From: Ornithinimicrobium cavernae
GTDB lineage: Bacteria > Actinomycetota > Actinomycetes > Actinomycetales > Dermatophilaceae
Length of the DNA: 64,000 nucleotides
Direction: 5' to 3'
Assembly (NCBI RefSeq): GCF_003121625.1
Contig: NZ_QDDJ01000015.1
Coordinates: forward strand, 62,001-126,000
The notes beneath the pieces are model-generated. The model searched no databases. It was not told the DNA's origin and saw nothing but the letters and a program-made list of their open reading frames with translations. Below, one piece after another: positions 1 to 7,498 of this stretch (its first letter is position 1; each line of letters opens with the position of its first letter). The translations under genes and the position numbers were made by a program.

Positions 1-1039
1 CGGTCCTGAGAGGGCCGGCCGGGAGAGGACCCGCGGGGTCGGACGGTCCGGACCAGGCCGCGCGAAGGCGACCGACCCGGTCGGCGGCGTCGGCCAGGCG
101 CTCCGCGGGCAGGCTGCCCTCCTCCACGGCCGCCGCGATGGCGCGGGCCACCCGGCGCACGACCAGCGGCCCCTCGTCGGTGCCCGGACCCAGGCACAGC
201 AGGTCCGCGCCCGCGGCGAGCGCGCGGACCGCCGCCCCGGGCATCCCGCCATCGCCCTGGGCACCGGCCATGTCGAGCGCGTCGGTGACGACCACCCCCT
301 CGAAGCCGAGCTCCCCGCGCAGCACGTCCTGCAGCAGGACGGGGCTGAAGGTCGCCGGCCGGTCGGGGTCGAGCGCCTCGATCACGACGTGCGAGGTCAT
401 GACGGTGGCGGCCCCCGCCCGGACGGCCGCCGCGAACGGCACCAGCTCGCGCTCGTGCAGCACCTCCCGGCCCGCGCGCACGGTGGGCACCGCGTGGTGG
501 GAGTCCGTCCGCGTGTCGCCGTGCCCCGGGAAGTGCTTCACACTCGCCGCGACCCCCGCCGCGGCCAGGCCCTCCACGAAGGCGACGGTGTGCCGGGCGA
601 CCAGCGCGGGGTCGGCGCCGAAGCTGCGGGTGCCGATGACCGGGTTGAGCGGGTCGGAGTTCACGTCGGCGCAGGGTGCCAGGTCGAGCCAGATGCCCGC
701 TGCGGCCAGCTCGGCGCCGATCCCCGTGGCGACCGCTCGGGTGACCGAGGGAGAGTCCAGCCGCCCGAGGACGGCCGGTCCGGCATACGGGCTGCCGGTC
801 GTGACGTGCAACCGGGTGACGTCCCCGCCCTCCTCGTCGACCGCGAGCACCGCCGTTCCGGCGAGCCCGCGCACGGTGCGGGCCAGCTCGGCCAGGTCCC
901 GGCCGGGGGCCACGTTGTTGCCGTACAGGCAGACGCCGCCCAGGCCCAGCTCGAGCTCCTCGGGCAACCAGCGCGGCACGTCGGGCCCGGCGAAGCCGGC
1001 GAGGAGCACCCCACGGGCGGCCCGGTCCAGGCCGCTCAC
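1..1039 (-). CDS. nagZ: Glycoside hydrolase family 3 beta-N-acetylhexosaminidase (partial, C-terminus outside window)
   Basis: This gene starts with GTG at 1039, overlapping the TGA of the upstream permease by four bases (GTGA), and runs off the left edge, so about 346 codons are visible. The family removes terminal beta-linked N-acetylglucosamine from chitin- or muropeptide-derived sugars. The signature KHFPGHGDT followed by TDSHH is present and is diagnostic for NagZ-type GH3 enzymes, where the His/Asp pair acts as the acid/base. The segment VVTDALDM carries the expected nucleophile Asp. I see no signal peptide at the start, so a cytoplasmic enzyme acting on imported oligosaccharide is likely. 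It is the last visible gene of the ROK/ABC operon, which suggests the transporter carries GlcNAc-containing sugar. Some GH3 enzymes of this type are phosphorylases, and sequence reading cannot exclude that. Confidence 0.88.
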   Translation of the reverse strand, partial: MSGLDRAARGVLLAGFAGPDVPRWLPEELELGLGGVCLYGNNVAPGRDLAELARTVRGLAGTAVLAVDEEGGDVTRLHVTTGSPYAGPAVLGRLDSPSVTRAVATGIGAELAAAGIWLDLAPCADVNSDPLNPVIGTRSFGADPALVARHTVAFVEGLAAAGVAASVKHFPGHGDTRTDSHHAVPTVRAGREVLHERELVPFAAAVRAGAATVMTSHVVIEALDPDRPATFSPVLLQDVLRGELGFEGVVVTDALDMAGAQGDGGMPGAAVRALAAGADLLCLGPGTDEGPLVVRRVARAIAAAVEEGSLPAERLADAADRVGRLRAAWSGPSDPAGPLPAGPLRT

Positions 1040-1872
1040 CCCTTCACCGCCCCGGAGACGAGGCCGGCGGTCATCCTGGTCTGGACGACCAGGAAGAAGA
1101 CGATGACCGGGACGGCCACCAGGACGGAGCCGGCCATGACGGCGGGCCAGTCGATCGCCTCGTTGGACACCGTGGTCATGCCGCGCAGCCACAGCGGCAG
1201 CGTGCGGTTGTCCGGCTCCATGACCACGACCGCGAGGGTGTACTCGTTCCAGGCCTGGAGGAAGGCGAAGACGCCGCTGGCGATCAGGCCGGGCGCGAGC
1301 AGCGGGAAGGTGATGGTGAAGAACGCCCGCACCCGGCTGCAGCCGTCGACCATGGCCGCCTCCTCCAGCTCCACGGGCACCCCGTCGACGAACCCGCGCA
1401 GCAGCCACACCGTGAACGGCAGCACGGCCGCGACATAGAGCAGCGACAGGCCCCCGACCGTGTTGTAGAGGCTCCACTCGTTGAGCATCCGGTACTGCGA
1501 GATAAACAGGGCCTCGGGCGGGATCATCTGGATCGTCAGCACGACGATGATGAAGGAGACCCGGCCGCGGAACCGGAACCGCGAGATCGCCACCGCGGCG
1601 ACGAACGCACACAGCACGGCGGCGGCCACCGCGATGAGGGTGACGGAGAGGCTGAGCCGCAGCGAGGCGAGGAACTGGTCGTCGATCGCCCGCCGGAAGG
1701 CATCCAGGTTGAGGTCGGTGGGCAGGAACGAGGGTGTCGGTGCCCGCAGCGCCTCGATCGGTTGCAGGGCCCCGTTGAGGACCCAGTAGACGGGGAAGAT
1801 CCAGACGAGCGCGAGGGCGATCGCGACCGCTCCCCAGAGCCGGCTGCGCGCGCCGCGCCCCACGCGCCTCAC
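1036..1872 (-). CDS. Carbohydrate ABC transporter permease (second subunit, MalG/NgcG type)
   Basis: The protein is 278 residues with a GTG start at 1872 that overlaps the stop of the preceding permease (GTGA). It has about six membrane segments and the cytoplasmic EAA loop (EEAAMVDGCSRVRAFF, then a proline-rich helix) that docks on the ATPase. The C-terminal pattern RTLPLWLRG and VVQTRMTAGLVSGAVKG is typical of MalG-like sugar permeases. An open frame of the same phase extends far upstream to 3171, but that part lies over the first permease in another frame and is not coding. No ATPase gene is in the window; such systems commonly share an MsiK-type ATPase encoded elsewhere. Substrate is inferred from the neighbouring hexosaminidase. 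Confidence 0.92.
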   Translation of the reverse strand: MRRVGRGARSRLWGAVAIALALVWIFPVYWVLNGALQPIEALRAPTPSFLPTDLNLDAFRRAIDDQFLASLRLSLSVTLIAVAAAVLCAFVAAVAISRFRFRGRVSFIIVVLTIQMIPPEALFISQYRMLNEWSLYNTVGGLSLLYVAAVLPFTVWLLRGFVDGVPVELEEAAMVDGCSRVRAFFTITFPLLAPGLIASGVFAFLQAWNEYTLAVVVMEPDNRTLPLWLRGMTTVSNEAIDWPAVMAGSVLVAVPVIVFFLVVQTRMTAGLVSGAVKG

Positions 1873-2846
1873 GGCGCCTCCGCCCGGAGCAGCGAGCGCA
1901 CGTAGTGGCCGGTGAGCACCAGGGTGAGGACGAGCACGAAGAGCGCGAAGGCCGAGGCCATGCCGTACTCGCTCTGCCCGACGCCGAGGGTGTAGATGTA
2001 GGTGCCCAGCAGGTGGGTCTCGCTGGGGACGCCGCCCACGCCCTGCAGGTAGTGGATCTGGGCGAACACCCGCAGGTCCCAGACGATCTGCAGCATGAGC
2101 ACGATCGTCAGGGCCGGGCGGATCGAGGGGTAGATGATGAACCGCCAGCGCTGCCAGGCGTTGGCGCCGTCGATCTGCCCGGCCTCCAGCGCGTCCTCGG
2201 GCACCTGGGTCAGCGCCGCGTAGGCGGTGAACGCCACGAACGGCACGCTCATCCACACCACGATCACGGTGGCGACCAGGAGGAACGAGAGCGGCTCGAT
2301 CAGCCAGTTGTGCCGGGTGAAGTCCCCGACGCCGAGGGTGTTGAGGCTCCAGTTGACCAGCCCGTAGCGGGTGTCGAACAGCCACTGCCAGGCGGTCATG
2401 GCGGCGATCACCGGCATCGCCCAGCAGAGCAGCATGCTCACCTGCAGGAGGACCCGTGGGGTTCGCCCGACGCGCAGCATGAGCAGCGCGAAGGCCGTGC
2501 CGATCAGCATCGTGAGCGCCACGGTGACGACACAGAAGGCGAGGGAGCGGGCGACGACCGCCCACATCTGCGCATCGGTGAACAGGGCGCGGTAGTTGTC
2601 CAGGCCGACCCACTCGGGCGGGGCACCGAACTGCTGGGCGCGGCCGAACTCCTGGAAGGACATGATGACCTGCCGCACGAGGGGGTAGCCCTCGGCCACG
2701 ACGAGCAGCGCGATCGCCGGCAGCAGCAGCCCGTAGGGCCCGAGCCCGCGCCTGCTGCGCCGGCCGGGCCGCGGCGCGGGCCCGGGCACGCCGGCCACGG
2801 CCGCCGGTGGCACGGCCGCGAGCACGGTGCCGCTCTCCTGGGACAT
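1869..2846 (-). CDS. Carbohydrate ABC transporter permease (first subunit, MalF/NgcF type)
   Basis: This is a 325-residue inner-membrane permease. I place the start at the ATG at 2846 (MSQESGTV) because the frame upstream of it, up to 2912, is built from the intergenic 32-bp repeats and has no family character. A basic N-terminal stretch (RPGRRSRRGLGPYG) precedes the first membrane helix LLLPAIALLVVAEGYPL. The EAA loop reads EDALEAGQIDGANAWQRWRF. It forms a heterodimer with the next permease, and both follow the binding-protein gene across a 200-bp gap containing repeats and a palindrome. The gap may separate expression levels of the abundant lipoprotein and the permeases. Confidence 0.92.
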   Translation of the reverse strand: MSQESGTVLAAVPPAAVAGVPGPAPRPGRRSRRGLGPYGLLLPAIALLVVAEGYPLVRQVIMSFQEFGRAQQFGAPPEWVGLDNYRALFTDAQMWAVVARSLAFCVVTVALTMLIGTAFALLMLRVGRTPRVLLQVSMLLCWAMPVIAAMTAWQWLFDTRYGLVNWSLNTLGVGDFTRHNWLIEPLSFLLVATVIVVWMSVPFVAFTAYAALTQVPEDALEAGQIDGANAWQRWRFIIYPSIRPALTIVLMLQIVWDLRVFAQIHYLQGVGGVPSETHLLGTYIYTLGVGQSEYGMASAFALFVLVLTLVLTGHYVRSLLRAEAP

Positions 2847-2878
2847 CCTCACACCCGTTCTCTTCGTGGTTTGCACCC

Positions 2879-2960
2879 ATTTTTGGGGAGGTTCGGAACG
2901 CTCCGACACCATTTTTGGGGAGGTTCGGATCGCTCCCCGCGCAATTTCGGGGAGGTTCGG
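2879..2960. repeat. Three tandem direct repeats with 32-bp period
   Basis: A core TTTTTGGGGAGGTTCGGA (plus strand) occurs at 2880-2897 and 2912-2929, and a shortened form with TTTCGGGGAGGTTCGG at 2945-2960. The GGGG blocks start at 2885, 2917 and 2949, exactly 32 bp apart. The array lies between the binding-protein stop and the first permease start. On the transcribed strand the core reads CCGAACCTCCCCAAAAA. Function is unknown. Confidence 0.85.
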
Positions 2961-3024
2961 CTCGGACCGCGCCGACGCTTCCGGGCCCGTGGGGGGGCGG
3001 CGCCTGGCTCGGCACCGGCCCCCA

Positions 3025-3042
3025 CGGCATACCGGTATGCCG
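3025..3042. other. Perfect 18-bp palindrome CGGCATACCGGTATGCCG
   Basis: Two copies of the window-wide octamer GTATGCCG meet head to head to form a perfect palindrome five bases downstream of the binding-protein stop codon. It could be a protein site or a weak hairpin in the polycistronic message; no T-run follows it. Confidence 0.8.
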
Positions 3043-3047
3043 CTGAC

Positions 3048-4388
3048 TCACCCGTTGAGCAGGTCGGCCAGCTGGGCGTCGGTCTCCTTGGCGACCGTCG
3101 CCACGTCCTCGCCGCCGGCGATGCGGCCGAAGGCCTCCTCCATCACGGTGGCGGTCTCGACCGCGGCCCACTCGGGCGAGGCCGGCGTCAGCTTTGCGCT
3201 GCTCGCGGCCGCGATCGCCGCCTCGGCGAACTCGTCGTCACCCATCAGGCTGGTGAACTCGCTGTCGGCGGGACCGAGCCCGTTCTCGGCGAGCATCGTC
3301 TGGTACTCGTCGCTGAAGATGAGCCGCAGCAGGTCGGCCGCCAGCTCCTTGTGCTGCGACTGGGCGGAGATGGCGATGTTGGAGCCGCCGGCGAACACGG
3401 GGGCCACGCCGCCGTCGACGCCGGGCAGCGCGAACGCGCCCAGGTCCTCGGCCTTCGCCTCCTCCACGCTCCAGCGGGCCCAGCTCGGCGCCATGAACAT
3501 GGCGGCCTCACCATTGTTGAAGGGCACCCACGGCTCGGCGTCCCGACCGTCCTGCGGAGCGGTCGTGGCACCCTCGTAGAGCTCCTGCCACTGGGTCAGC
3601 CCGGCGACACTCTCGGCCGAGGAGAGCTTGCCGACCCACTGGCCGTCCTCCTGCACGGCGATGTCACCGCCGTGGGCGAAGATCCAGCTGATGCCGTTGC
3701 GCCAGTCCTGCCCGGGCAGCCAGATCCCGGAGTAGCCGTCGCCGCTGGCCCCGCGGAGGGCGAGCGCCGCCTCGGACAGCTCCGCGAGCGTGGTGGGCAC
3801 CGCGAGGTCGTTCTCCTCGAAGGCGGCCTTGTCGAAGAAGATGTAGCGCGAGCCCCAGTAGTAGGGCACCGCGTAGACCGTGTCCTCGTAGGTGCCGGCC
3901 TCGATGAAGCCCTCCGGACCGATGTCACCGAGCTCCTCGAGCAGGCCGGTCAGGTCCTCGAAGGCGCCGACGCTGGTGTAGGTCGGCACCTGGGTGTTGC
4001 CCATCTCGATGACGTCCGGAGTGTTGTCGGGGTCGGGCAGGGCCTGGTTGGCGCGCTGCAGCAGCTCGCCCCAGGGGATCCGCTGGACCTCCAGGGTCGC
4101 GCCGGTCTCCTCCTCGAACGCCGTGACGAGCCACTCCTCGAGCTCGACCGGGGTGTCGGTCTCGCCGGCCAGCCACAGGGTCAGGGTGTCGCCGCCCGCC
4201 GCGGCCGGGGCCTCGCCGGGACCGGCGGAGGGGTCGTCGCCGTCCGCGGGGGCGTCGTCGGCCGACGGTGTGTCGTCGGCCCCCGCGTCAGGGGTATCGG
4301 TGGTGCTGCCCTGTCCGCAGGCAGCCAACATGGTCGCGGTGACTGCGGTCACGATCGCGGTCCTGGTCAAGGTGCTGAGTTTCATCAT
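3048..4388 (-). CDS. Extracellular sugar-binding lipoprotein of ABC transporter (family 1)
   Basis: The 446-residue protein begins with a lipoprotein signal peptide whose lipobox is LAAC followed by G (about residue 25), so it should be anchored to the outer face of the membrane. An Asp/Pro/Ala-rich linker of about 40 residues follows (DTPDAGADDTPSADD region), then a family-1 solute-binding fold beginning DTLTLWLAGETDTPVELEEW. Typical motifs include VIEMGNTQVPTY and NGEAAMFMAPSWAR. The ATG at 4388 is preceded by GAGAGG. It sits 39 bp downstream of the ROK regulator and upstream of the permeases. The ligand is probably an amino-sugar oligosaccharide, inferred only from the hexosaminidase in the operon. 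Confidence 0.92.
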   Translation of the reverse strand: MMKLSTLTRTAIVTAVTATMLAACGQGSTTDTPDAGADDTPSADDAPADGDDPSAGPGEAPAAAGGDTLTLWLAGETDTPVELEEWLVTAFEEETGATLEVQRIPWGELLQRANQALPDPDNTPDVIEMGNTQVPTYTSVGAFEDLTGLLEELGDIGPEGFIEAGTYEDTVYAVPYYWGSRYIFFDKAAFEENDLAVPTTLAELSEAALALRGASGDGYSGIWLPGQDWRNGISWIFAHGGDIAVQEDGQWVGKLSSAESVAGLTQWQELYEGATTAPQDGRDAEPWVPFNNGEAAMFMAPSWARWSVEEAKAEDLGAFALPGVDGGVAPVFAGGSNIAISAQSQHKELAADLLRLIFSDEYQTMLAENGLGPADSEFTSLMGDDEFAEAAIAAASSAKLTPASPEWAAVETATVMEEAFGRIAGGEDVATVAKETDAQLADLLNG

Positions 4389-4427
4389 TGAACCTCTCGG
4401 TGTGCTGGTCGGCAGTGAACCCGGGGG

Positions 4428-5540
4428 TCACACCACCCCGATCTCGCGGTAGCGCACGTACGCTGCCGCTCCCTTCAGGACGAGCTCGTTCTCGAGCGGG
4501 ACCACCCGGACGTGGACCTGCTGGGCGACGAAGGGAAGGGTCTGGTGGGCGAGCGCGTCCTGCGTCGCCCGGAGCAGGTGGCCGTCGAGCAGCTCGGCCG
4601 GCCCGTAGAGCACCACGTCGGCGATGCCGAGGGTCGTGACGACCGGGCTGAGCACCGAGCCCAGGCGCTGCCCGGCGGTGGCGAGCTCGGTCGCGGCGTC
4701 GGCCCGGCGCAGGGCTGGCACGGCCAGGGTGGTCTCCAGGCAGCCGCGGTTGCCGCAGGCGCAGGTGGGGCCCTCGGCGTCGACGACCACGTGGCCGATC
4801 TCCCCGGAGGACAGCAGCGGGCCGGACAGCACCCGCCCGTCGATGAGGACCCCGCCCCCCACGCCGTGGCCGATCGTGACCAGCAGCAGGCCGGCCTCGT
4901 CCCCGGCGCCGAAGGTACTCTCGGCCGTGGTCGCCAGGTTGGCGTCGTTGCCGACGTGCGCGGGCAGTCCCAGCTCGTCCTGCACGCGGGCGGCCAGGCC
5001 CAGCTCGGACCACCCCAGGTTCGGGGCGTGGAGCACGCTGCCGTTGTGGTCGACGATGCCCGGCGTGCCGATGCCGACGCCCAGCACGGTGCGGGTGGCC
5101 CCCTCCCGCAGCCGGCGGGCGAGGTCCAGCACCTCCCGGACCGCGGTCTCACCCGCGGACAGGGCGGTCGCCTCGGCGGTCAGGATGCCGCCGTGCAGGT
5201 CGATGAGAGCACCGCGCAGTATGCCGTCACCCGAGAGATCGAGGGCGATCACCACGGGTGCGGTGTCGGCCAGGCCGACCAGCGTGGCCGGCTTGCCCTG
5301 CCGGACCCCGGGGCGGTGCCCCAGCTCGGCGACCATGCCGGTGGTGAGCAGCTCGGAGACCAGGTCGGAGACGGTGACACGGGTCAGCCCGGTCTCCCGC
5401 GCGAGGTCGGCGCGGCTGCGCGGACCGTCGTCGAACAGCTGCTGGAGGACGAGCGCGAGATGGTGTCGGCGGGCGTCCCCGGGGAGCACCTTCCCGAGGG
5501 GACGGCGCCCGCCGCGGGGTCGCGTTGTGACCTGCGTCAT
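4428..5540 (-). CDS. ROK family transcriptional repressor
   Basis: The 370-residue protein has an N-terminal winged helix (about residues 25-80, RADLARETGLTRVTVSDLVSE) followed by a ROK sugar-kinase-like domain. The ROK zinc site is present as CACGNRGCLE, and the domain contains GVGIGTPGIVDHNG and GHGVGGGVLIDG. It should bind a sugar and release the promoter it overlaps. The ATG at 5540 lies six bases from a good -10 element, so the message is likely leaderless. It is the first gene of the sugar-uptake operon and is probably autoregulated. Confidence 0.92.
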   Translation of the reverse strand: MTQVTTRPRGGRRPLGKVLPGDARRHHLALVLQQLFDDGPRSRADLARETGLTRVTVSDLVSELLTTGMVAELGHRPGVRQGKPATLVGLADTAPVVIALDLSGDGILRGALIDLHGGILTAEATALSAGETAVREVLDLARRLREGATRTVLGVGIGTPGIVDHNGSVLHAPNLGWSELGLAARVQDELGLPAHVGNDANLATTAESTFGAGDEAGLLLVTIGHGVGGGVLIDGRVLSGPLLSSGEIGHVVVDAEGPTCACGNRGCLETTLAVPALRRADAATELATAGQRLGSVLSPVVTTLGIADVVLYGPAELLDGHLLRATQDALAHQTLPFVAQQVHVRVVPLENELVLKGAAAYVRYREIGVV

Positions 5541-5574
5541 GTAGTTAGTATGCCCTACTAACTAATCCTGTCAA
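5541..5574 (-). promoter_or_regulatory. Sigma-70-type promoter with overlapping ROK operator
   Basis: Read on the minus strand, TTGACA (5574-5569) is followed after 17 bases by ATACTA (5551-5546), whose downstream edge is six bases from the ATG of the ROK gene. A perfect inverted repeat, TAGTTAGTA (5542-5550) and TACTAACTA (5556-5564) with a 5-bp spacer, covers the -10 element and spacer. This is where a ROK repressor would be expected to bind. Confidence 0.8.
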
Positions 5575-5606
5575 GGGCACAGACCCACCAGATTTCGCCA
5601 CAAGGG

Positions 5607-5672
5607 CTGGCAGTTCGAGCGCTCGAGCGGTCGCTGAGCACGGCGCGACCGCCTGTTGCCGCGAACTGCCAG
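5607..5672. repeat. Nested inverted repeat in divergent intergenic region
   Basis: Outer arms are CTGGCAGTTCG (5607-5617) and CGAACTGCCAG (5662-5672); inner arms are GCGGTCGC (5627-5634) and GCGACCGC (5645-5652). The 300-bp region 5541-5840 between the divergent ROK and sigma-factor genes contains no convincing gene. A transcript of this element would fold into a long two-part stem. It could be a regulatory RNA, a protein site or a mobile-repeat remnant. Confidence 0.65.
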
Positions 5673-5840
5673 TCGTTCTGGCGTTTGCGGGTCTTCGGAG
5701 CTGGCCGCTCCGGCGGTGAGCCGTGGGTCCCGGGCCGCGCATGCGACCATCGGGCCAGTCCTGGCGCCTCCCACAACACGTTGGAGCCGGCGCCAACCTC
5801 AGAGGGGTTGCCCGCGTTACCTGGGCAAGGGAGGTTCTAG

Positions 5841-6353
5841 GTGAGCCAATGCATGGAGGGCGAGTTCGTCGCCTGGGCGACGGTACGACAAGGGGCCTGG
5901 CTGCGCTCTGCCTTGCTCCTGACCGGTGACCAGGCCTCCGCCGAGGACCTGGTGCAGGACGCACTCCTCAAGGTCGCAGAGCGCTGGTCCCGGTTGCGCG
6001 ACGAGGCGCCGGACGCCTACGCCCGACGCATCATCTACAACGGCGCGATGTCCCGCTTCCGACGACACAGCCGGGAGCCCGCACATGCCGTGGTCCCTGA
6101 GGTGATCGCCACCGCGACGACAGATGACTGGCTCTCCGGCGCCGACATCCGTGCAGCCCTCCAGCGACTGACCACCAAACAGCGGGCCGTGCTGGTACTG
6201 CGCTACTACGAGGACCTGTCCGAGCGGCAGATTGCCGAGGCCCTCGGCGTCACCGCAGGCACGGTCAAGAGCCAGGCACATGCCGGGCTTCGTCGCCTTC
6301 GCGAGGAGCTCGCGCTCGAGCAGGACAGCCTGGACGGAGAGGAGATCCGGTGA
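5841..6353 (+). CDS. ECF RNA polymerase sigma factor (SigE family)
   Basis: The 170-residue protein has the two domains of an ECF sigma factor. Region 2 includes ASAEDLVQDALLKVAERW (about residues 33-50), and region 4 includes TKQRAVLVLRYYEDLSERQ then the helix-turn-helix IAEALGVTAGTVKSQ (about residues 112-146). The GTG start at 5841 is preceded by AAGGGAGG with six bases spacing. The gene overlaps the following membrane protein by four bases, the usual arrangement for a sigma factor and its regulator. Codon use looks less GC-extreme than in the neighbours, which may indicate a different history. Confidence 0.92.
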   Translation: MSQCMEGEFVAWATVRQGAWLRSALLLTGDQASAEDLVQDALLKVAERWSRLRDEAPDAYARRIIYNGAMSRFRRHSREPAHAVVPEVIATATTDDWLSGADIRAALQRLTTKQRAVLVLRYYEDLSERQIAEALGVTAGTVKSQAHAGLRRLREELALEQDSLDGEEIR

Positions 6354-7489
6354 ACGACGACATCCGTGAACTGCTGGCTCGTGGCGCCTCTGACGCCGTA
6401 GACACCGATCTGGTCAGTGGCACTTGGCAGCGTGCCGAGCGACACCGGCGCAACCGCAATCTGGGCATCGTCTCGCTCGCCGCCGCAGGTCTCGCACTGA
6501 CCTTCGCCCTGACTCAGACCGGGGGCTCTGGAGATGAGGCACTGCTCCCGGCCGACAGGACAGCTCGCCAGACGGCGCCCGCCACCCAAGAACCAAACAC
6601 TCCGGCCCTCCCTGAGGAGTGGCGGTGGGAGTCCTTCGGCGGAGTCCAGGTCGGCATCCCCGGCGACTGGGACTGGGGCGGTCCCAGCCAGCGCATCCAC
6701 CAGTGGTGCCTGAACGATGAGGGTGATCGGAGCCAGCCCATCGTGGGCCGCGCCGGAATCAGCACCGCGGTCGGGTGTGATGTGGACGGTGGTGCAAGTC
6801 CCCCCAGGGACAGTCTGGTGGAGAACACCGGGGAGGTCGTCATGTTCAGCTGGTCCCCACAGCCGGACGTGCGCCCGACCGAGGTGGGAGACCGCACCAC
6901 TGTGCAGGTCAACGGGGTGGCCGTGACCGTGCAGGCCAGGCAGCCACTGCGTGACCAGATCGTGTCGACCATCCATCTTGTGACTACCGACGCCAACGGC
7001 TGCACTACGACCCATCCGGTCACCAGCGATTCCAGCTGGCGACCCAGCGGCCCTGCCGTGGCGCAGCTGAGCGAGGTCTCCTCCATCTCTGTCTGTCGTT
7101 ATCAGTTCAGCGGAGCCTGGCCCCGCACGGGCGGTGAGGTGGCAGGAGGGATCTTGTCGTCACTACGTCTCGAGGGTCAGGATGCGCGACAGGCGATCGA
7201 GACTATCGCCTCGGCCTACGTCGGTGGCGGGCCGAACAACCCGGACCAGTGCGCCCCCGACTTCGCCTACGGCGACGAAGCGATCGTGCTCCGTGTGACG
7301 TCAGCGGCGGGCACGTCCGAGGTGGTGGCTCGCTATTCAGGCTGTGATCACCATGGCTTCGATGACGGCCACGAGGTGCGCACCCTCACGAGGGAAGCCA
7401 TGGCCCCGCTCATCGAGGGACCGAACCAACCAGATCAAGCATCCAGCGAAGTGGGCGACATCGTGTTCCCCGACCCCGGCGACGAGTGA
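6350..7489 (+). CDS. Membrane protein coupled to ECF sigma factor, candidate anti-sigma or sensor
   Basis: This 379-residue protein starts with GTG at 6350 inside the last codons of the sigma-factor gene. It has a short cytoplasmic N-terminus (residues 1-36), a single membrane segment around residues 38-56 (LGIVSLAAAGLALTFAL) and a long extracytoplasmic region with several cysteines. I do not recognise a named domain. The co-translation and the single-pass topology with a cytosolic head suggest control of the sigma factor, but I see no clear zinc anti-sigma motif (HxxxCxxC) in the N-terminus. It ends only nine bases from the convergent ABC permease gene. Confidence 0.75.
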   Translation: MNDDIRELLARGASDAVDTDLVSGTWQRAERHRRNRNLGIVSLAAAGLALTFALTQTGGSGDEALLPADRTARQTAPATQEPNTPALPEEWRWESFGGVQVGIPGDWDWGGPSQRIHQWCLNDEGDRSQPIVGRAGISTAVGCDVDGGASPPRDSLVENTGEVVMFSWSPQPDVRPTEVGDRTTVQVNGVAVTVQARQPLRDQIVSTIHLVTTDANGCTTTHPVTSDSSWRPSGPAVAQLSEVSSISVCRYQFSGAWPRTGGEVAGGILSSLRLEGQDARQAIETIASAYVGGGPNNPDQCAPDFAYGDEAIVLRVTSAAGTSEVVARYSGCDHHGFDDGHEVRTLTREAMAPLIEGPNQPDQASSEVGDIVFPDPGDE

Positions 7490-7498
7490 GCACCCGGG

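Noticed and set aside
2879-2960. Tandem repeats considered as a CRISPR remnant
   Set aside because: The would-be spacers are only about 13 bp, the copies are imperfect and no cas gene is present.
1905-4391. Long plus-strand open frame antisense to the ABC operon
   Set aside because: It is low-complexity (His, Gly, Arg, Asp) and covers clear genes on the other strand, including the intergenic repeats.
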